This document shows positions 18,210-25,777 of a DNA stretch of 64,000 nucleotides, piece by piece (positions within the stretch are counted from its first letter, which is position 1; every line of letters begins with the position of its first letter). The stretch comes from JASSUD01 sp031963225. Lineage in GTDB: Bacteria > Pseudomonadota > Gammaproteobacteria > Burkholderiales > Burkholderiaceae. A program made the position numbers and the translations under genes. Below the pieces are notes generated by a model that was not told the origin of the DNA, did no database searches, and saw nothing but the letters and a program-made list of their open reading frames with translations. The stretch is taken from NCBI GenBank assembly GCA_031963225.1, contig JASSUD010000005.1, positions 14,056 to 78,055 of the forward strand, in the 5' to 3' direction.

Positions 18210-19586
18210 ATGAAGCCATCTGCTAAACAATTATTACTTTCTATCCAACATTCCCCCGAAGGGCTTACTTTAGCTAAGCTGCTTGCCCTGCATCCCGAGC
18301 TGGCACGCCGAACCGTTCAGCGTTGGTTGAGTGGGTCAATTACCCAGAGAAAAATCGTGGGGGTGGGGGAAGGACGCGCTAGACGATATGCGGTGGCTAC
18401 CCCACCTTCAGTTACTGCGCCCGAGCTCAGCGCGGTTTTCCCCAACGCGATTTCTTTATCTTTAGACAGTCAAGAGATTTGGGCATACGTCAATCAACCT
18501 CTTATGGCGCGCAAGCCAGTTGGATATCAATGGGATTTTCTAGAGAGTTATCAGCCAAATCAGAGCTCGTATTTGCCTGCGCCACTGCGCCGTCAATTAT
18601 GGAAAATGGGCGATGCAGGCCAGGCCAAATTACCTGCTGGTACATATGGCCGCACCATATTGAATCGATTGTTAATTGACTTGTCATGGGCTTCGAGCCA
18701 ACTAGAAGGGAATACTTACAGTCGCCTCGATACACGGGAGTTGCTTGAGCACGGCCATGTCGCAACGAATAAGACGGCTTTTGAAACCCAGATGATTCTC
18801 AATCATAAAGCAGCCATTGAGTTGCTGGTGGAGAACGCAGAGGTAGTTGGATGTAATCGTTATACGTTGCTTAATTTACATAGTTTATTAGCAGAAAATT
18901 TATTATCGAACCCAGCCGACGAAGGGCGCCTGCGCCAGCATGCTGTGGAAATTGGCCAAAGCGTTTATCGGCCGCTTGCCGTGCCGGCTCAGATTAGTGA
19001 GGCGCTAGATAAATTGTTAAATAAAGCGAGCAAAATCACGGACCCATTCGAGCAGTCTTTTTTCATGATGGTACATCTGCCTTATTTGCAGCCCTTCGCT
19101 GATGTGAATAAACGGGTTTCAAGGCTGGCCGCAAATTTGCCTCTGTTGCGCGCGAATCTGTGCCCTCTTACTTTTCTGGGTGTATCGGAAGCGGCCTATA
19201 GCTGCGCCATTCTCGGTGTCTATGAGCTAACACGTATCCAATTATTACGAGATTTATATCTTCGGGCTTATGAGCGTTCGACTCAAGAGTATGTTGCGAT
19301 TAAGCAGGATTTAGTTGAGCCAGACCCAGTACGTTTGGCCTATGGCACTTTGATTAAGCGCATGGTGCACGATGTGGTAGTGCGCCCGGAGCAGGATGCT
19401 TTAGCTTTGCTAGAAGGTTATTTGCAAGAGCATGGCATACCTGAAGAAAAGCGCGCGGATGTCTTAGCGTTGACGCTTGAAGAGTTGCGCCGCTTGCATG
19501 AAGGTGTGTTGGCTCGCTACGAATTACGCCACATGCAACTGGCAGCTTGGCAAGCTAGGCATAGCGTAGGTAAACCGAATAGATAA
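18210..19586 (+). CDS. Fic-family protein with winged-helix head and Gln for catalytic His
   Basis: 458 residues. Residues 1-65 form a helix-turn-helix head (LTLAKLLALHPELARRTVQR), 150-345 a Fic fold, and the rest is helical. Active Fic enzymes transfer AMP or related groups using HxFx(D/E)GN(G/K)R. Here the motif reads QPFADVNKR (294-302): the catalytic His is Gln and the first Gly of the anion-binding loop is Val. Adenylyl transfer is therefore doubtful. The inhibitory-helix signature is present (SSQLEGN, Glu166). A DNA-binding head with an altered Fic core suggests a regulatory or antitoxin-like role. I believe relatives with the same LQPF...DVNKR sequence exist, so the change may be a family trait rather than decay. 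It is divergent from hipB across a shared operator. Confidence 0.8.
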   Translation: MKPSAKQLLLSIQHSPEGLTLAKLLALHPELARRTVQRWLSGSITQRKIVGVGEGRARRYAVATPPSVTAPELSAVFPNAISLSLDSQEIWAYVNQPLMARKPVGYQWDFLESYQPNQSSYLPAPLRRQLWKMGDAGQAKLPAGTYGRTILNRLLIDLSWASSQLEGNTYSRLDTRELLEHGHVATNKTAFETQMILNHKAAIELLVENAEVVGCNRYTLLNLHSLLAENLLSNPADEGRLRQHAVEIGQSVYRPLAVPAQISEALDKLLNKASKITDPFEQSFFMMVHLPYLQPFADVNKRVSRLAANLPLLRANLCPLTFLGVSEAAYSCAILGVYELTRIQLLRDLYLRAYERSTQEYVAIKQDLVEPDPVRLAYGTLIKRMVHDVVVRPEQDALALLEGYLQEHGIPEEKRADVLALTLEELRRLHEGVLARYELRHMQLAAWQARHSVGKPNR

Positions 19587-19637
19587 TTATGCTGGAAAGA
19601 ACTTCACAGCAAAGGCGTTATTGATCTCAAAGAATTA

Positions 19638-19662
19638 TTGGTGGAGCCGGCGGGAATCGAAC
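19638..19662 (-). other. tmRNA-like 3'-end fragment, possible attachment site
   Basis: Read on the reverse strand this gives a T-loop (GTTCGATTCCCGCC) followed by GGCTCCACCA, the 3' end of a tmRNA (or tRNA) including CCA. No rest of such a gene lies to its right, so it is a fragment of the kind left by integrases that use an RNA gene's 3' end. Its first 16 bases, TTGGTGGAGCCGGCGG, recur in the same orientation at 44759-44774. It separates the fic gene from the hipBA pair. The family assignment (tmRNA rather than a tRNA) rests on memory of the beta-proteobacterial ssrA end. Confidence 0.55.
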
Positions 19663-19771
19663 ATCAAAAATGGTTTTTTCCGCTATTTGAGATTTTATGC
19701 TTGTCCCTCTTACACTTTTATGATGATTTGGTGCTAAAAGTTAAAAGCAACCTGTCCAAGCTCATAAAATA

Positions 19772-19811
19772 CCTATTATATTAGGCAAAAAATCATATAA
19801 TGCCTATTATA
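19772..19811. promoter_or_regulatory. hipB: Probable hipBA operator/promoter with repeated CCTATTATA
   Basis: CCTATTATA occurs at 19772-19780 and again at 19803-19811 in the same orientation, about three helical turns apart. The first lies within an imperfect palindrome (CCTATTATATTAGG). The second overlaps the earliest possible start of hipB. This is the usual layout for self-repressing hipBA operons; TATAAT-like sequence at 19795 could be the -10 element. Confidence 0.45.
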
Positions 19812-20144
19812 ATGAGCAAATTTACCCTTCCCACACAAATTGTAGAGCAGATAGCTCAACTAGGGCGGCGCATTCGTTTAGCACGAATACGCCGCAGTCT
19901 ATCCGTTGCCGATTTGGCAGAAAAAGCAGGCATTAATCGAAATACGCTTAATGCCTTGGAGCTTGGTAAGCCTGGAGCCAGTATCGGTGTGGTTGCTACC
20001 GTACTGTGGTCACTTGGATTAGATAAAACATTAGATACTCTTGCTGATTCGGACATGGATGTGCATGGCAAAGCGCTAGAAGCATCGCGCCGTCTAAAGC
20101 GAGCGAGTAAGCCAAGAACGGTAGGTAGTGACTATGATTTCTGA
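19812..20144 (+). CDS. hipB: HipB-like XRE-family antitoxin of intact pair
   Basis: 110 residues with a Cro/CI helix-turn-helix at about 15-65 (LGRRIRLARIRRSLSVADLA, then AGINRNTLNALELGKPGASI) and a basic tail ending KPRTVGSDYDF. It should repress its own promoter and bind the HipA partner encoded next. I chose the ATG at 19812 because the earlier one, at 19800, would place the repeated operator sequence inside the gene; neither has a strong ribosome site. It overlaps hipA by 11 bases, so the two are translationally coupled. It belongs to a different subfamily from the hipB genes at 17811 and 32109; a dead half copy lies at 437-597. Confidence 0.85.
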   Translation: MSKFTLPTQIVEQIAQLGRRIRLARIRRSLSVADLAEKAGINRNTLNALELGKPGASIGVVATVLWSLGLDKTLDTLADSDMDVHGKALEASRRLKRASKPRTVGSDYDF

Positions 20145-21396
20145 ACGCCAAGTTTATATTTATATTCAACTTCCTGGCACATTAAAAAGTATTCCAGCCG
20201 CTGTTCTCAAGGTACAAGCTTTATCAGACGGTATGCGCATAGGCCGGTTCCGATACGGTGATCGCTATCTTCAACATGCTCAAGCGATTGCACTAGATCC
20301 CTACCAATTGCCGCTTGATAAGGTGGTATACGAATTCACTAAACTCAAAGGCATACCGGGCGCTGTGCGAGATGCTAGCCCTGATGCCTGGGGACGGCGA
20401 GTTATCGAGTTTAAGCTCGAGAAGGCTGCTGGGGAGCTTGAAGAGCTGGATTATCTGTTGCACGGCCCGCAAGATAATACCGGCAATTTAGGTTTCGGCT
20501 TAAATGTAGAGCCACCCCCGCCCAAGCGTCAATATAACCGCACCTACCAACTCGTCGAGCTAGTAAAAGCAGCACAAGCTATTGAAGATGGGCAATCGAT
20601 ATCCGCTTCTTTATTACAACAATTTGATCCCGGCACAAGTATGGGCGGTGCTAGGCCCAAAGCTACTATCGAGGATTCACAATATTTGTGGTTAGGAAAA
20701 TTTCCTGCCCGAGGTGATCGTTGTAATCTGCAACGTATTGAATACGCTACGCTTGAATTAGCACGTCGCTGTGGGTTGAACGTAGCACAAGCAAGGCTAC
20801 AAACCATAGGCGATATAGACGTGCTTATGGTGCAGCGCTTCGACCGCGACTACACAGATAGCGGATATTTACGCTTTGGGTTCGTGAGTGGCTTGACCGT
20901 ACTTAACTGCGATGACAATTATTTGGATCGCGCACGCTGGTCTTACCCCTTGTTTGCTGATAATTTACGTCGTTGGTCAGATAAACCCGAAGTAGATTGC
21001 GTAGAACTATTTCGGCGGATGGTCTTCAATGCAGCGGTAACTAATAATGACGACCACCCACGTAACCACGCATTGTTGCACCGGCAAAGAGGATGGCGGC
21101 TCTCGCCTGCTTATGATTTGGTGCCCACGCCCTTAGTCAGTTTAGAGCGGCGAGATCTAGCATTGAGCGTCGGAAATTTTGGTCGCACAGCCAGTATTTA
21201 CAATTTATTATCACAAGTTGGTCGGTTCGGCTTGGCGATCAAAGATGCCCGCGATCAAATCAACCACATTGTAAAAATAGTGCAACAGTGGCGCAAAGTC
21301 TTTCTTAATTGTGGTGTATCAGTGCACGATATGAACTATATCGCTCCAGCGATATTACCTGAGTGCTTCTTTATTGAAAAATGCGCTGATAGCTAG
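20134..21396 (+). CDS. hipA: HipA-family Ser/Thr kinase toxin
   Basis: 420 residues. The order is as in HipA: an N-terminal beta domain (VYIYIQLPGTLKSIPAAVLK), a segment with TSMGGARPKA (about 170-180) acting as the glycine-rich ATP loop, the catalytic loop TNNDDHPRNH (Asp306-Asp307-His308) and the metal-binding SPAYDLVPT. In E. coli, HipA phosphorylates glutamyl-tRNA synthetase and stops translation. Relatives vary in target, so the target here is not known. All key residues are present and the frame is intact, so this is likely an active toxin held by the hipB upstream. A GTG two codons earlier is an alternative start. Confidence 0.9.
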   Translation: MISERQVYIYIQLPGTLKSIPAAVLKVQALSDGMRIGRFRYGDRYLQHAQAIALDPYQLPLDKVVYEFTKLKGIPGAVRDASPDAWGRRVIEFKLEKAAGELEELDYLLHGPQDNTGNLGFGLNVEPPPPKRQYNRTYQLVELVKAAQAIEDGQSISASLLQQFDPGTSMGGARPKATIEDSQYLWLGKFPARGDRCNLQRIEYATLELARRCGLNVAQARLQTIGDIDVLMVQRFDRDYTDSGYLRFGFVSGLTVLNCDDNYLDRARWSYPLFADNLRRWSDKPEVDCVELFRRMVFNAAVTNNDDHPRNHALLHRQRGWRLSPAYDLVPTPLVSLERRDLALSVGNFGRTASIYNLLSQVGRFGLAIKDARDQINHIVKIVQQWRKVFLNCGVSVHDMNYIAPAILPECFFIEKCADS

Positions 21397-21423
21397 ATCG
21401 TTTTTATGTTGCGAAACGGAGAG

Positions 21424-21681
21424 CATCATAGGCCACCACGCTCTCTAAGCAGTTCATTAAGAGAACCTGCTGGAACAGTCTTAATAAAAAAAGCTCCACG
21501 CCTAGTATCGCAAGTACGGTCAATAATTTATGCGAACCACATTCAGTAGTACGCCCGCGTTCAAAGCGTGAAAACAATTCTTGGGTAATACCGGACTGCC
21601 CTGCCACTACACCTTGTTTCAGGCCAAGGGTCCGACAGCAGGCAGCAACGGCTTCTCCTAGCTCTTGAATAGTTTGAATTT
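21424..21681 (-). pseudogene. Decayed third copy of the 17811/32109-type hipB
   Basis: The whole length aligns with the hipB genes at 17811 and 32109, including the leader with its ATTTGATATTTATGTCAAG-like sequence. The start codon has changed (ATG to ATT), a short deletion in the run of A near 21487 shifts the frame, and several conserved residues differ. It is more diverged than the other two copies are from each other, so it decayed first. The leader keeps the 35-base stretch that is missing before the 17811 copy but present before 32109. Confidence 0.8.
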
Positions 21682-21790
21682 GATATTTATGTCAAGAAAT
21701 TGGCTGTTAGTGCATATTTTTGACGAAAATATCAAAATAAGAAAGCATCTTGGCCAAAGCTAATGAGGTTAAGTGTAAAAAATTCTGATT

Positions 21791-21886
21791 AAAAGTGGCG
21801 CGGTTATAGAAACTGCGCCAACATGCTGTGGAAATTGACCTAAGCGTTTATCGGCTGCTTGCCGTGCCGGCTCAGATTAATGAGTG
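21791..21886 (+). pseudogene. Collapsed operator plus internal fragment of fic
   Basis: Bases 21791-21820 fuse the left arm of the first inverted repeat (AAAAGTGGCGC) directly to most of the second (GTTATAGAAACTGCGCCA), as found intact at 18115-18175. From 21822 the sequence switches to an internal stretch of fic (matching about 18938-19003, residues HAVEIGQSVYRPLAVPAQIS), so nearly 800 bases have been lost in between. The fragment runs into the 3' end of the phosphopantetheinyl transferase gene: its last codons and stop are read on the opposite strand across this junction. Confidence 0.75.
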
Positions 21887-22626
21887 ATGAAAATCGACGT
21901 AAAAACTGCGTCTGAGTGCATCTTAAAATTGCCTTTAAAAACAGCACCTTTAACGAGAGAGTCAGTAAGGTCTTGAGTTAGCCTAATAAGAAATGTATGG
22001 TTTTTCATTTCTATTTCGCATATTTCAGCTGCATGAAATTCAAAGTAGGCTTCTACCTGCGGATATAGCGCTTTAAATAAGCTTTCTTTGGCAGAGAAGG
22101 CTAATGTTAGGGATTGTTCAAACGAAAATGGGCTATGATTCAAAGCACTTATTTCAGGTTTTTGAATAATGTGATCTTTAATATCATTTGCCATTGTGAG
22201 TGAGATCTGCTCTGCCAAGTCAATGCCGATGCTTTGATAATCAGTGTTATGGGCGACTGCACAAATCGCTTGCGTTGAGGTGTGTGTAATCGAGCCAACC
22301 AATCCAGTAGGCCAGATTGGGTTACGATGCTGGCCAATTTCTACCGTGGTTTTTTCTACCCCCAGTTTTTGCATTGCCTGTTGCGCAGCATAACGCCCGG
22401 CAAGAAATTCTGCTTTTCTTTTACTGATTGCTCGGTTTAAAGAAGGGGCATAATCAATGTCATGTTGAGTAAAGAGCGAATCCTGATAGTGCGCATTATC
22501 AAATTTGCATTGATAACCGCTAACATTTTCTGAATGCAGAATATCGAATAATCCTTCATCGATAATAAAATCAGGGTTGGCATAACGCATTTTATTCTCA
22601 CAATTTGTAACACCGATCAATACCAT
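21877..22626 (-). CDS. 4'-phosphopantetheinyl transferase (EntD/Sfp type)
   Basis: 249 residues. It carries the EntD-like motifs RKAEFLAGRYAA, GSITHT, IGIDLAEQ (metal-binding Asp) and FSAKESLFKALYP (Glu and Lys of the catalytic site). It moves phosphopantetheine from CoA onto the Ser of carrier proteins, turning them into active forms. It is divergent from the chain-length factor gene, 44 bases away, and so belongs with the aryl-polyene-type cluster. It could also prime the four NRPS carriers, as no other such enzyme is in the window. Its 3' end lies on a recombination junction with a fic remnant, so the last two or three residues may be new. A start at 22590 (MRYANPDF) is an alternative. Confidence 0.9.
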   Translation of the reverse strand: MVLIGVTNCENKMRYANPDFIIDEGLFDILHSENVSGYQCKFDNAHYQDSLFTQHDIDYAPSLNRAISKRKAEFLAGRYAAQQAMQKLGVEKTTVEIGQHRNPIWPTGLVGSITHTSTQAICAVAHNTDYQSIGIDLAEQISLTMANDIKDHIIQKPEISALNHSPFSFEQSLTLAFSAKESLFKALYPQVEAYFEFHAAEICEIEMKNHTFLIRLTQDLTDSLVKGAVFKGNFKMHSDAVFTSIFITH

Positions 22627-22670
22627 TATCTATTGAACTACATCTGTTAATTTTTTATGCGAAGAGCAAG

Positions 22671-23363
22671 ATGCCTGATTTAAATTGGACCTTACCTGTT
22701 GCTCGCTGGTCTGTACTGAATGCCGATACGGCAGCGCCTGATGTTAGTTTTATTGAGCCTATGTTGCGACGGCGTTTGAGTACGTTATCAAAGATGGCCT
22801 TAAGCGTGGCGCATGATTGTGCGCCGATAGATCAGCCAGCGCGAGTTGTTTTTGCTTCTCGCCATGGGGAAATATATCGAACTGCCGAGTTGCTTAAATC
22901 GTTGGTGCAAAATCCGCCTCAGCCTTTATCACCCAATACCTTTAGCCTTTCGGTACTGAATGCAGCACCGGGCATTTTTAGTATTGTGCGCGGCGATCAC
23001 TCAAATATCACAGCACTGGCGTCTGGCCCTGAAACGCTTGGTTATGCATTACTCGAAGCATTTGCGCAATACACCGCTGAACCGCAGGTGCCCGTGCTGG
23101 TAATCTATGCAGATGAAACGCCTGATCCTATCTTGCGCTCAACTGAGGATGGAGATGCCCCCTCTTATGCATTGGCATTATGGATAACTGGCGATGCGCC
23201 AAGCGCACTTGAATGCGGTGTGCGCAACCATAGTTCAGCAGAGATACCCGCTTACACGCTTTGTCCACGCCAATTTAATGCTGCGTTGCATTGCCTTGAA
23301 ACACACCAGCCAGCCTGCTGGGAGGGAGACGGATCAACTTGGTTCTGGCATTGGCGTCAGTAG
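22671..23363 (+). CDS. Beta-ketoacyl synthase-like chain-length factor (ApeC type)
   Basis: 230 residues, about half the usual ketosynthase length, matching the short ketoacyl-synthase-like family (Ketoacyl-synt_2) of aryl polyene clusters. In the segment equivalent to the active site (NTFSLSVLNAAPGIFSIVRG) there is no Cys, so it should not condense by itself. In studied aryl polyene systems the ApeC subunit pairs with the ApeO ketosynthase and helps to set chain length. The partner here is the ketosynthase at 27835. First gene of the forward cluster; its promoter must lie within the 44 bases shared with the PPTase. Confidence 0.8.
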   Translation: MPDLNWTLPVARWSVLNADTAAPDVSFIEPMLRRRLSTLSKMALSVAHDCAPIDQPARVVFASRHGEIYRTAELLKSLVQNPPQPLSPNTFSLSVLNAAPGIFSIVRGDHSNITALASGPETLGYALLEAFAQYTAEPQVPVLVIYADETPDPILRSTEDGDAPSYALALWITGDAPSALECGVRNHSSAEIPAYTLCPRQFNAALHCLETHQPACWEGDGSTWFWHWRQ

Positions 23364-23437
23364 CGAATAGAGTGATCATGTGTTGATGGCAATCGGGTAA
23401 AATGAGGCTCTTACTTCAACTGCAAATAAAATTTTAT

Positions 23438-23502
23438 TTACGCAGGCATTCAAGAAGACCGTGGTTTGCATGTTGGGGTTCCTTCGTCACCACCAACCTA
23501 CC
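23438..23502 (+). repeat. Dispersed repeat, copy 1 (upstream of ACP)
   Basis: TTACGCAGGCATTCAAGAAG at 23438 opens the copy, and the 33-base core runs from 23470 to 23502, starting ATGTTGGGGTTCC and ending CACCAACCTACC. It ends eight bases before the AGGAGA ribosome site of the ACP gene and so forms part of its leader. The same core recurs at 25659, 29682 and 29800 and inverted at 29884, only in gaps of this cluster. Confidence 0.85.
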
Positions 23503-23519
23503 CTTCTTTAGGAGAAATT

Positions 23520-23795
23520 GTGGACTCGCTAAAATTAGAAATTAAACAGCTCTTGATTGAGGCGCTCAATTTAGAGGATTTGACACCCGCGGATATCGGT
23601 GACGATACGCCTCTTTTTACAAGCGATGGAATTGGGCTTGATTCGATTGATGCGCTGGAAATTGGTATTGCTATACGTAAAAAATATCAGTTGCAAATGG
23701 AAGCGAAAGATATCCGTATGCGCGAGCATTTCCGTTCGGTTGATACATTGGCTAATTTAGTTGTTAGTCAACGCGGCGACTCTGCTGAACATTAA
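23520..23795 (+). CDS. Acyl carrier protein of the polyene cluster
   Basis: 91 residues with the carrier motif GIGLDSIDALEIG; Ser42 is the phosphopantetheine site. The acidic, helical make-up fits a type II acyl carrier protein holding the growing polyene. I chose the GTG at 23520 because AGGAGA lies four bases upstream and the protein then begins DSLKLEIKQLL, a normal first helix. Reading further upstream would only translate the dispersed repeat. Aryl polyene clusters usually have two carrier proteins; only this one is seen here. Confidence 0.9.
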   Translation: MDSLKLEIKQLLIEALNLEDLTPADIGDDTPLFTSDGIGLDSIDALEIGIAIRKKYQLQMEAKDIRMREHFRSVDTLANLVVSQRGDSAEH

Positions 23796-23894
23796 GCCAT
23801 TTCTGACCTATCAAAATATCCCTCTTGGCATTACCTCAACTTGAGAGTGCCGCGAAATTTTTTCCGTGCACCATAGCAGCGTGCTTCTATTGTG

Positions 23895-25613
23895 ATGTTG
23901 ACTCCTTTACACCTGTTATTTAATCGTCGTTTTGCCGATAACCGAGCGGCGTGCATTGATGGTGATTGTGTGCTTGACTGGCGCCTATTTACCGAACGTG
24001 TATCGGCGCTAGCGTATGCGTTACAGAGCCAGCACTATAGGCATCGTACGCGTTGGGCATTGTGTATTGGTGATCCATTTGATTTTGCTTGTGGCTTATT
24101 CGCCTTGCTTGCAGCGGGTAAGCACATTGTGCTACCGGCCAATCACAAACCCGCTGCACTAGCACAGCTAACCGGTTTGTACGATAGCGTGCTAGATAGT
24201 GTTGAGGGTTTGCTTGAGCTTGGAGTGGGCAAAGGCTGTGCTGAACTAACGATTGACCCGCGTGCTCCGCTGAGTCTAGTCACTTCCGGTAGCAGTGGTG
24301 TACCCAAAGTCGTGCATAAGACGCTCGCCCAGTTTGATGCAGAAGTGCGTACGCTGTCGACCTTGTGGGGAGCTGCCATGCAAGATGTGACCGTGGTAGC
24401 TAGTGTGCCGCATCACCATATTTATGGCTTGCTGTTTCGTTTGCTATGGCCGCTTGCTGCTGGCCAACCGTTCGATCGTATGACTTGCGTTGAGCCAGCG
24501 GATGTTAGGGCGCGGCTGGCGGCGTTGGGACGCACGATCTTGGTTTCAAGCCCGGCCCAGCTGGCGCGCTGGCCGTCACTGATCGAGCTAGAGCAGTTCG
24601 TACCGGCACCACGCTTTATTTTTTCATCGGGCGGCCCTCTAGCAACTGAAACCGCTGCTGCCTATGCAACAGTTTTGCAGGTTGCCCCAATTGAAGTGTA
24701 TGGCAGTACTGAGACAGGCGGTATTGGCTGGCGCTCTCAACACCAGCTAGGCAGTGCAAGTGAGGTGGACAATACGTGGATACCCATGCCTGGCGTTGAT
24801 GTGCGCTGCGCTGCCAATGGCGCATTACAGTTGCGCTCACCGCATCTACCAGATGACCAATGGTTATGTGTACAGGATGGTGTGCAGATCGGTGTTGATG
24901 GGCGTTTCCGTTTACTGGGGCGATTGGATCAAATCATTAAATTGGAAGAAAAGCGAGTTTCATTATCTGAGTTAGAGCAAGTACTGGTGCGCCATCCTTG
25001 GGTTAAGCAGGCAGCCTTAGCACAACTTAATGGTGCACGTTTGAGGCTTGGCGCAGTGATCGTATTAACAAGCCAAGGTGTCCAGACATGGCGTGACGCA
25101 ACCAGTCGCCAGCTGATGATCAAGACGTTACGTAGCTATTTAGCTGAGTATTTCGATTTTGTAGTACTGCCACGATATTGGCGTTTTTGTACTCAACTGC
25201 CTTTTGATGAGCGGGGCAAACTGTCTGCGGCTAACCTTACCGCGTGCTTTAAAACAAATTCATTACAACCTGATGTGCTTGCTGAATGGAGAGATGCTGA
25301 TTTTGCACTGCTCGAACTTTATGTGCCTGCAACGTTGGTTCATTTCGATGGTCATTTCCCTGGTATGCCCATTCTGCCAGGCGTGGTCCAGATTGATTGG
25401 GCCGTGCGCTATGCTGCGCATTATTTTTCAATGGATACTTGGTTTCAAGCGCTTGACCAGGTTAAGTTCTTTTCCATGGTGCGTCCGAACACCATGCTGA
25501 GGCTGGCTTTGACGCATGATGCATCGCGTGCACGAGTTGAGTTTCGTTATTATGCGGACAAACAGGTATATGCAAGCGGACGGATTGTTTATGGCAAAGC
25601 CAAGATTGTTTAA
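23895..25613 (+). CDS. Fused aryl-acid AMP-ligase and hotdog dehydratase (ApeH-ApeI type)
   Basis: 572 residues in two parts. Residues 1-450 are an acyl-adenylating enzyme: LVTSGSSGVPKVVHK near 134-149, EVYGSTETGGIGWR near 264-277 and GRLDQIIKLEEKRVSLSE near 338-355. It should activate the aryl starter acid and load it on the carrier. From about residue 470 a FabZ/FabA-like hotdog domain follows, with HFDGHFPGMPILPGVVQ, where His and the nearby acidic residue dehydrate 3-hydroxyacyl chains. In many aryl polyene clusters these are separate ApeH and ApeI; ApeI works as a heterodimer with ApeP, which here would be the dehydratase at 29097. The GTG just before is an alternative start. Confidence 0.85.
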   Translation: MLTPLHLLFNRRFADNRAACIDGDCVLDWRLFTERVSALAYALQSQHYRHRTRWALCIGDPFDFACGLFALLAAGKHIVLPANHKPAALAQLTGLYDSVLDSVEGLLELGVGKGCAELTIDPRAPLSLVTSGSSGVPKVVHKTLAQFDAEVRTLSTLWGAAMQDVTVVASVPHHHIYGLLFRLLWPLAAGQPFDRMTCVEPADVRARLAALGRTILVSSPAQLARWPSLIELEQFVPAPRFIFSSGGPLATETAAAYATVLQVAPIEVYGSTETGGIGWRSQHQLGSASEVDNTWIPMPGVDVRCAANGALQLRSPHLPDDQWLCVQDGVQIGVDGRFRLLGRLDQIIKLEEKRVSLSELEQVLVRHPWVKQAALAQLNGARLRLGAVIVLTSQGVQTWRDATSRQLMIKTLRSYLAEYFDFVVLPRYWRFCTQLPFDERGKLSAANLTACFKTNSLQPDVLAEWRDADFALLELYVPATLVHFDGHFPGMPILPGVVQIDWAVRYAAHYFSMDTWFQALDQVKFFSMVRPNTMLRLALTHDASRARVEFRYYADKQVYASGRIVYGKAKIV

Positions 25614-25621
25614 TTATTAAG

Positions 25622-25691
25622 TGATGTTACGCAGGTATTCGATAAGCCAATGGTATGGATGTTGGGGAACGTTGCCCACCACCAACCTACC
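25622..25691 (+). repeat. Dispersed repeat, copy 2 (upstream of ammonia-lyase)
   Basis: It begins with TGATGTTACGCAGGTATT (25622-25639), identical to the end of the larger element at 29644. The 33-base core follows at 25659-25691, diverged in the middle (GGAACGTTGCCC in place of GGTTCCTTCGTC) but with the same length. The change is partly self-complementary: GTTGGGGAACG faces GTTGCCCACC less well than the standard copy does, so it reads as a decayed copy. A partial inverted end (AACATGCGTAACAC) is at 25731. Confidence 0.75.
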
Positions 25692-25777
25692 GTTCTTTGC
25701 ACTCGGCCTACCAACAACTTGCCGTTCAATAACATGCGTAACACGAGTTCTAGCTACATGAGTGAAATATATAACGT

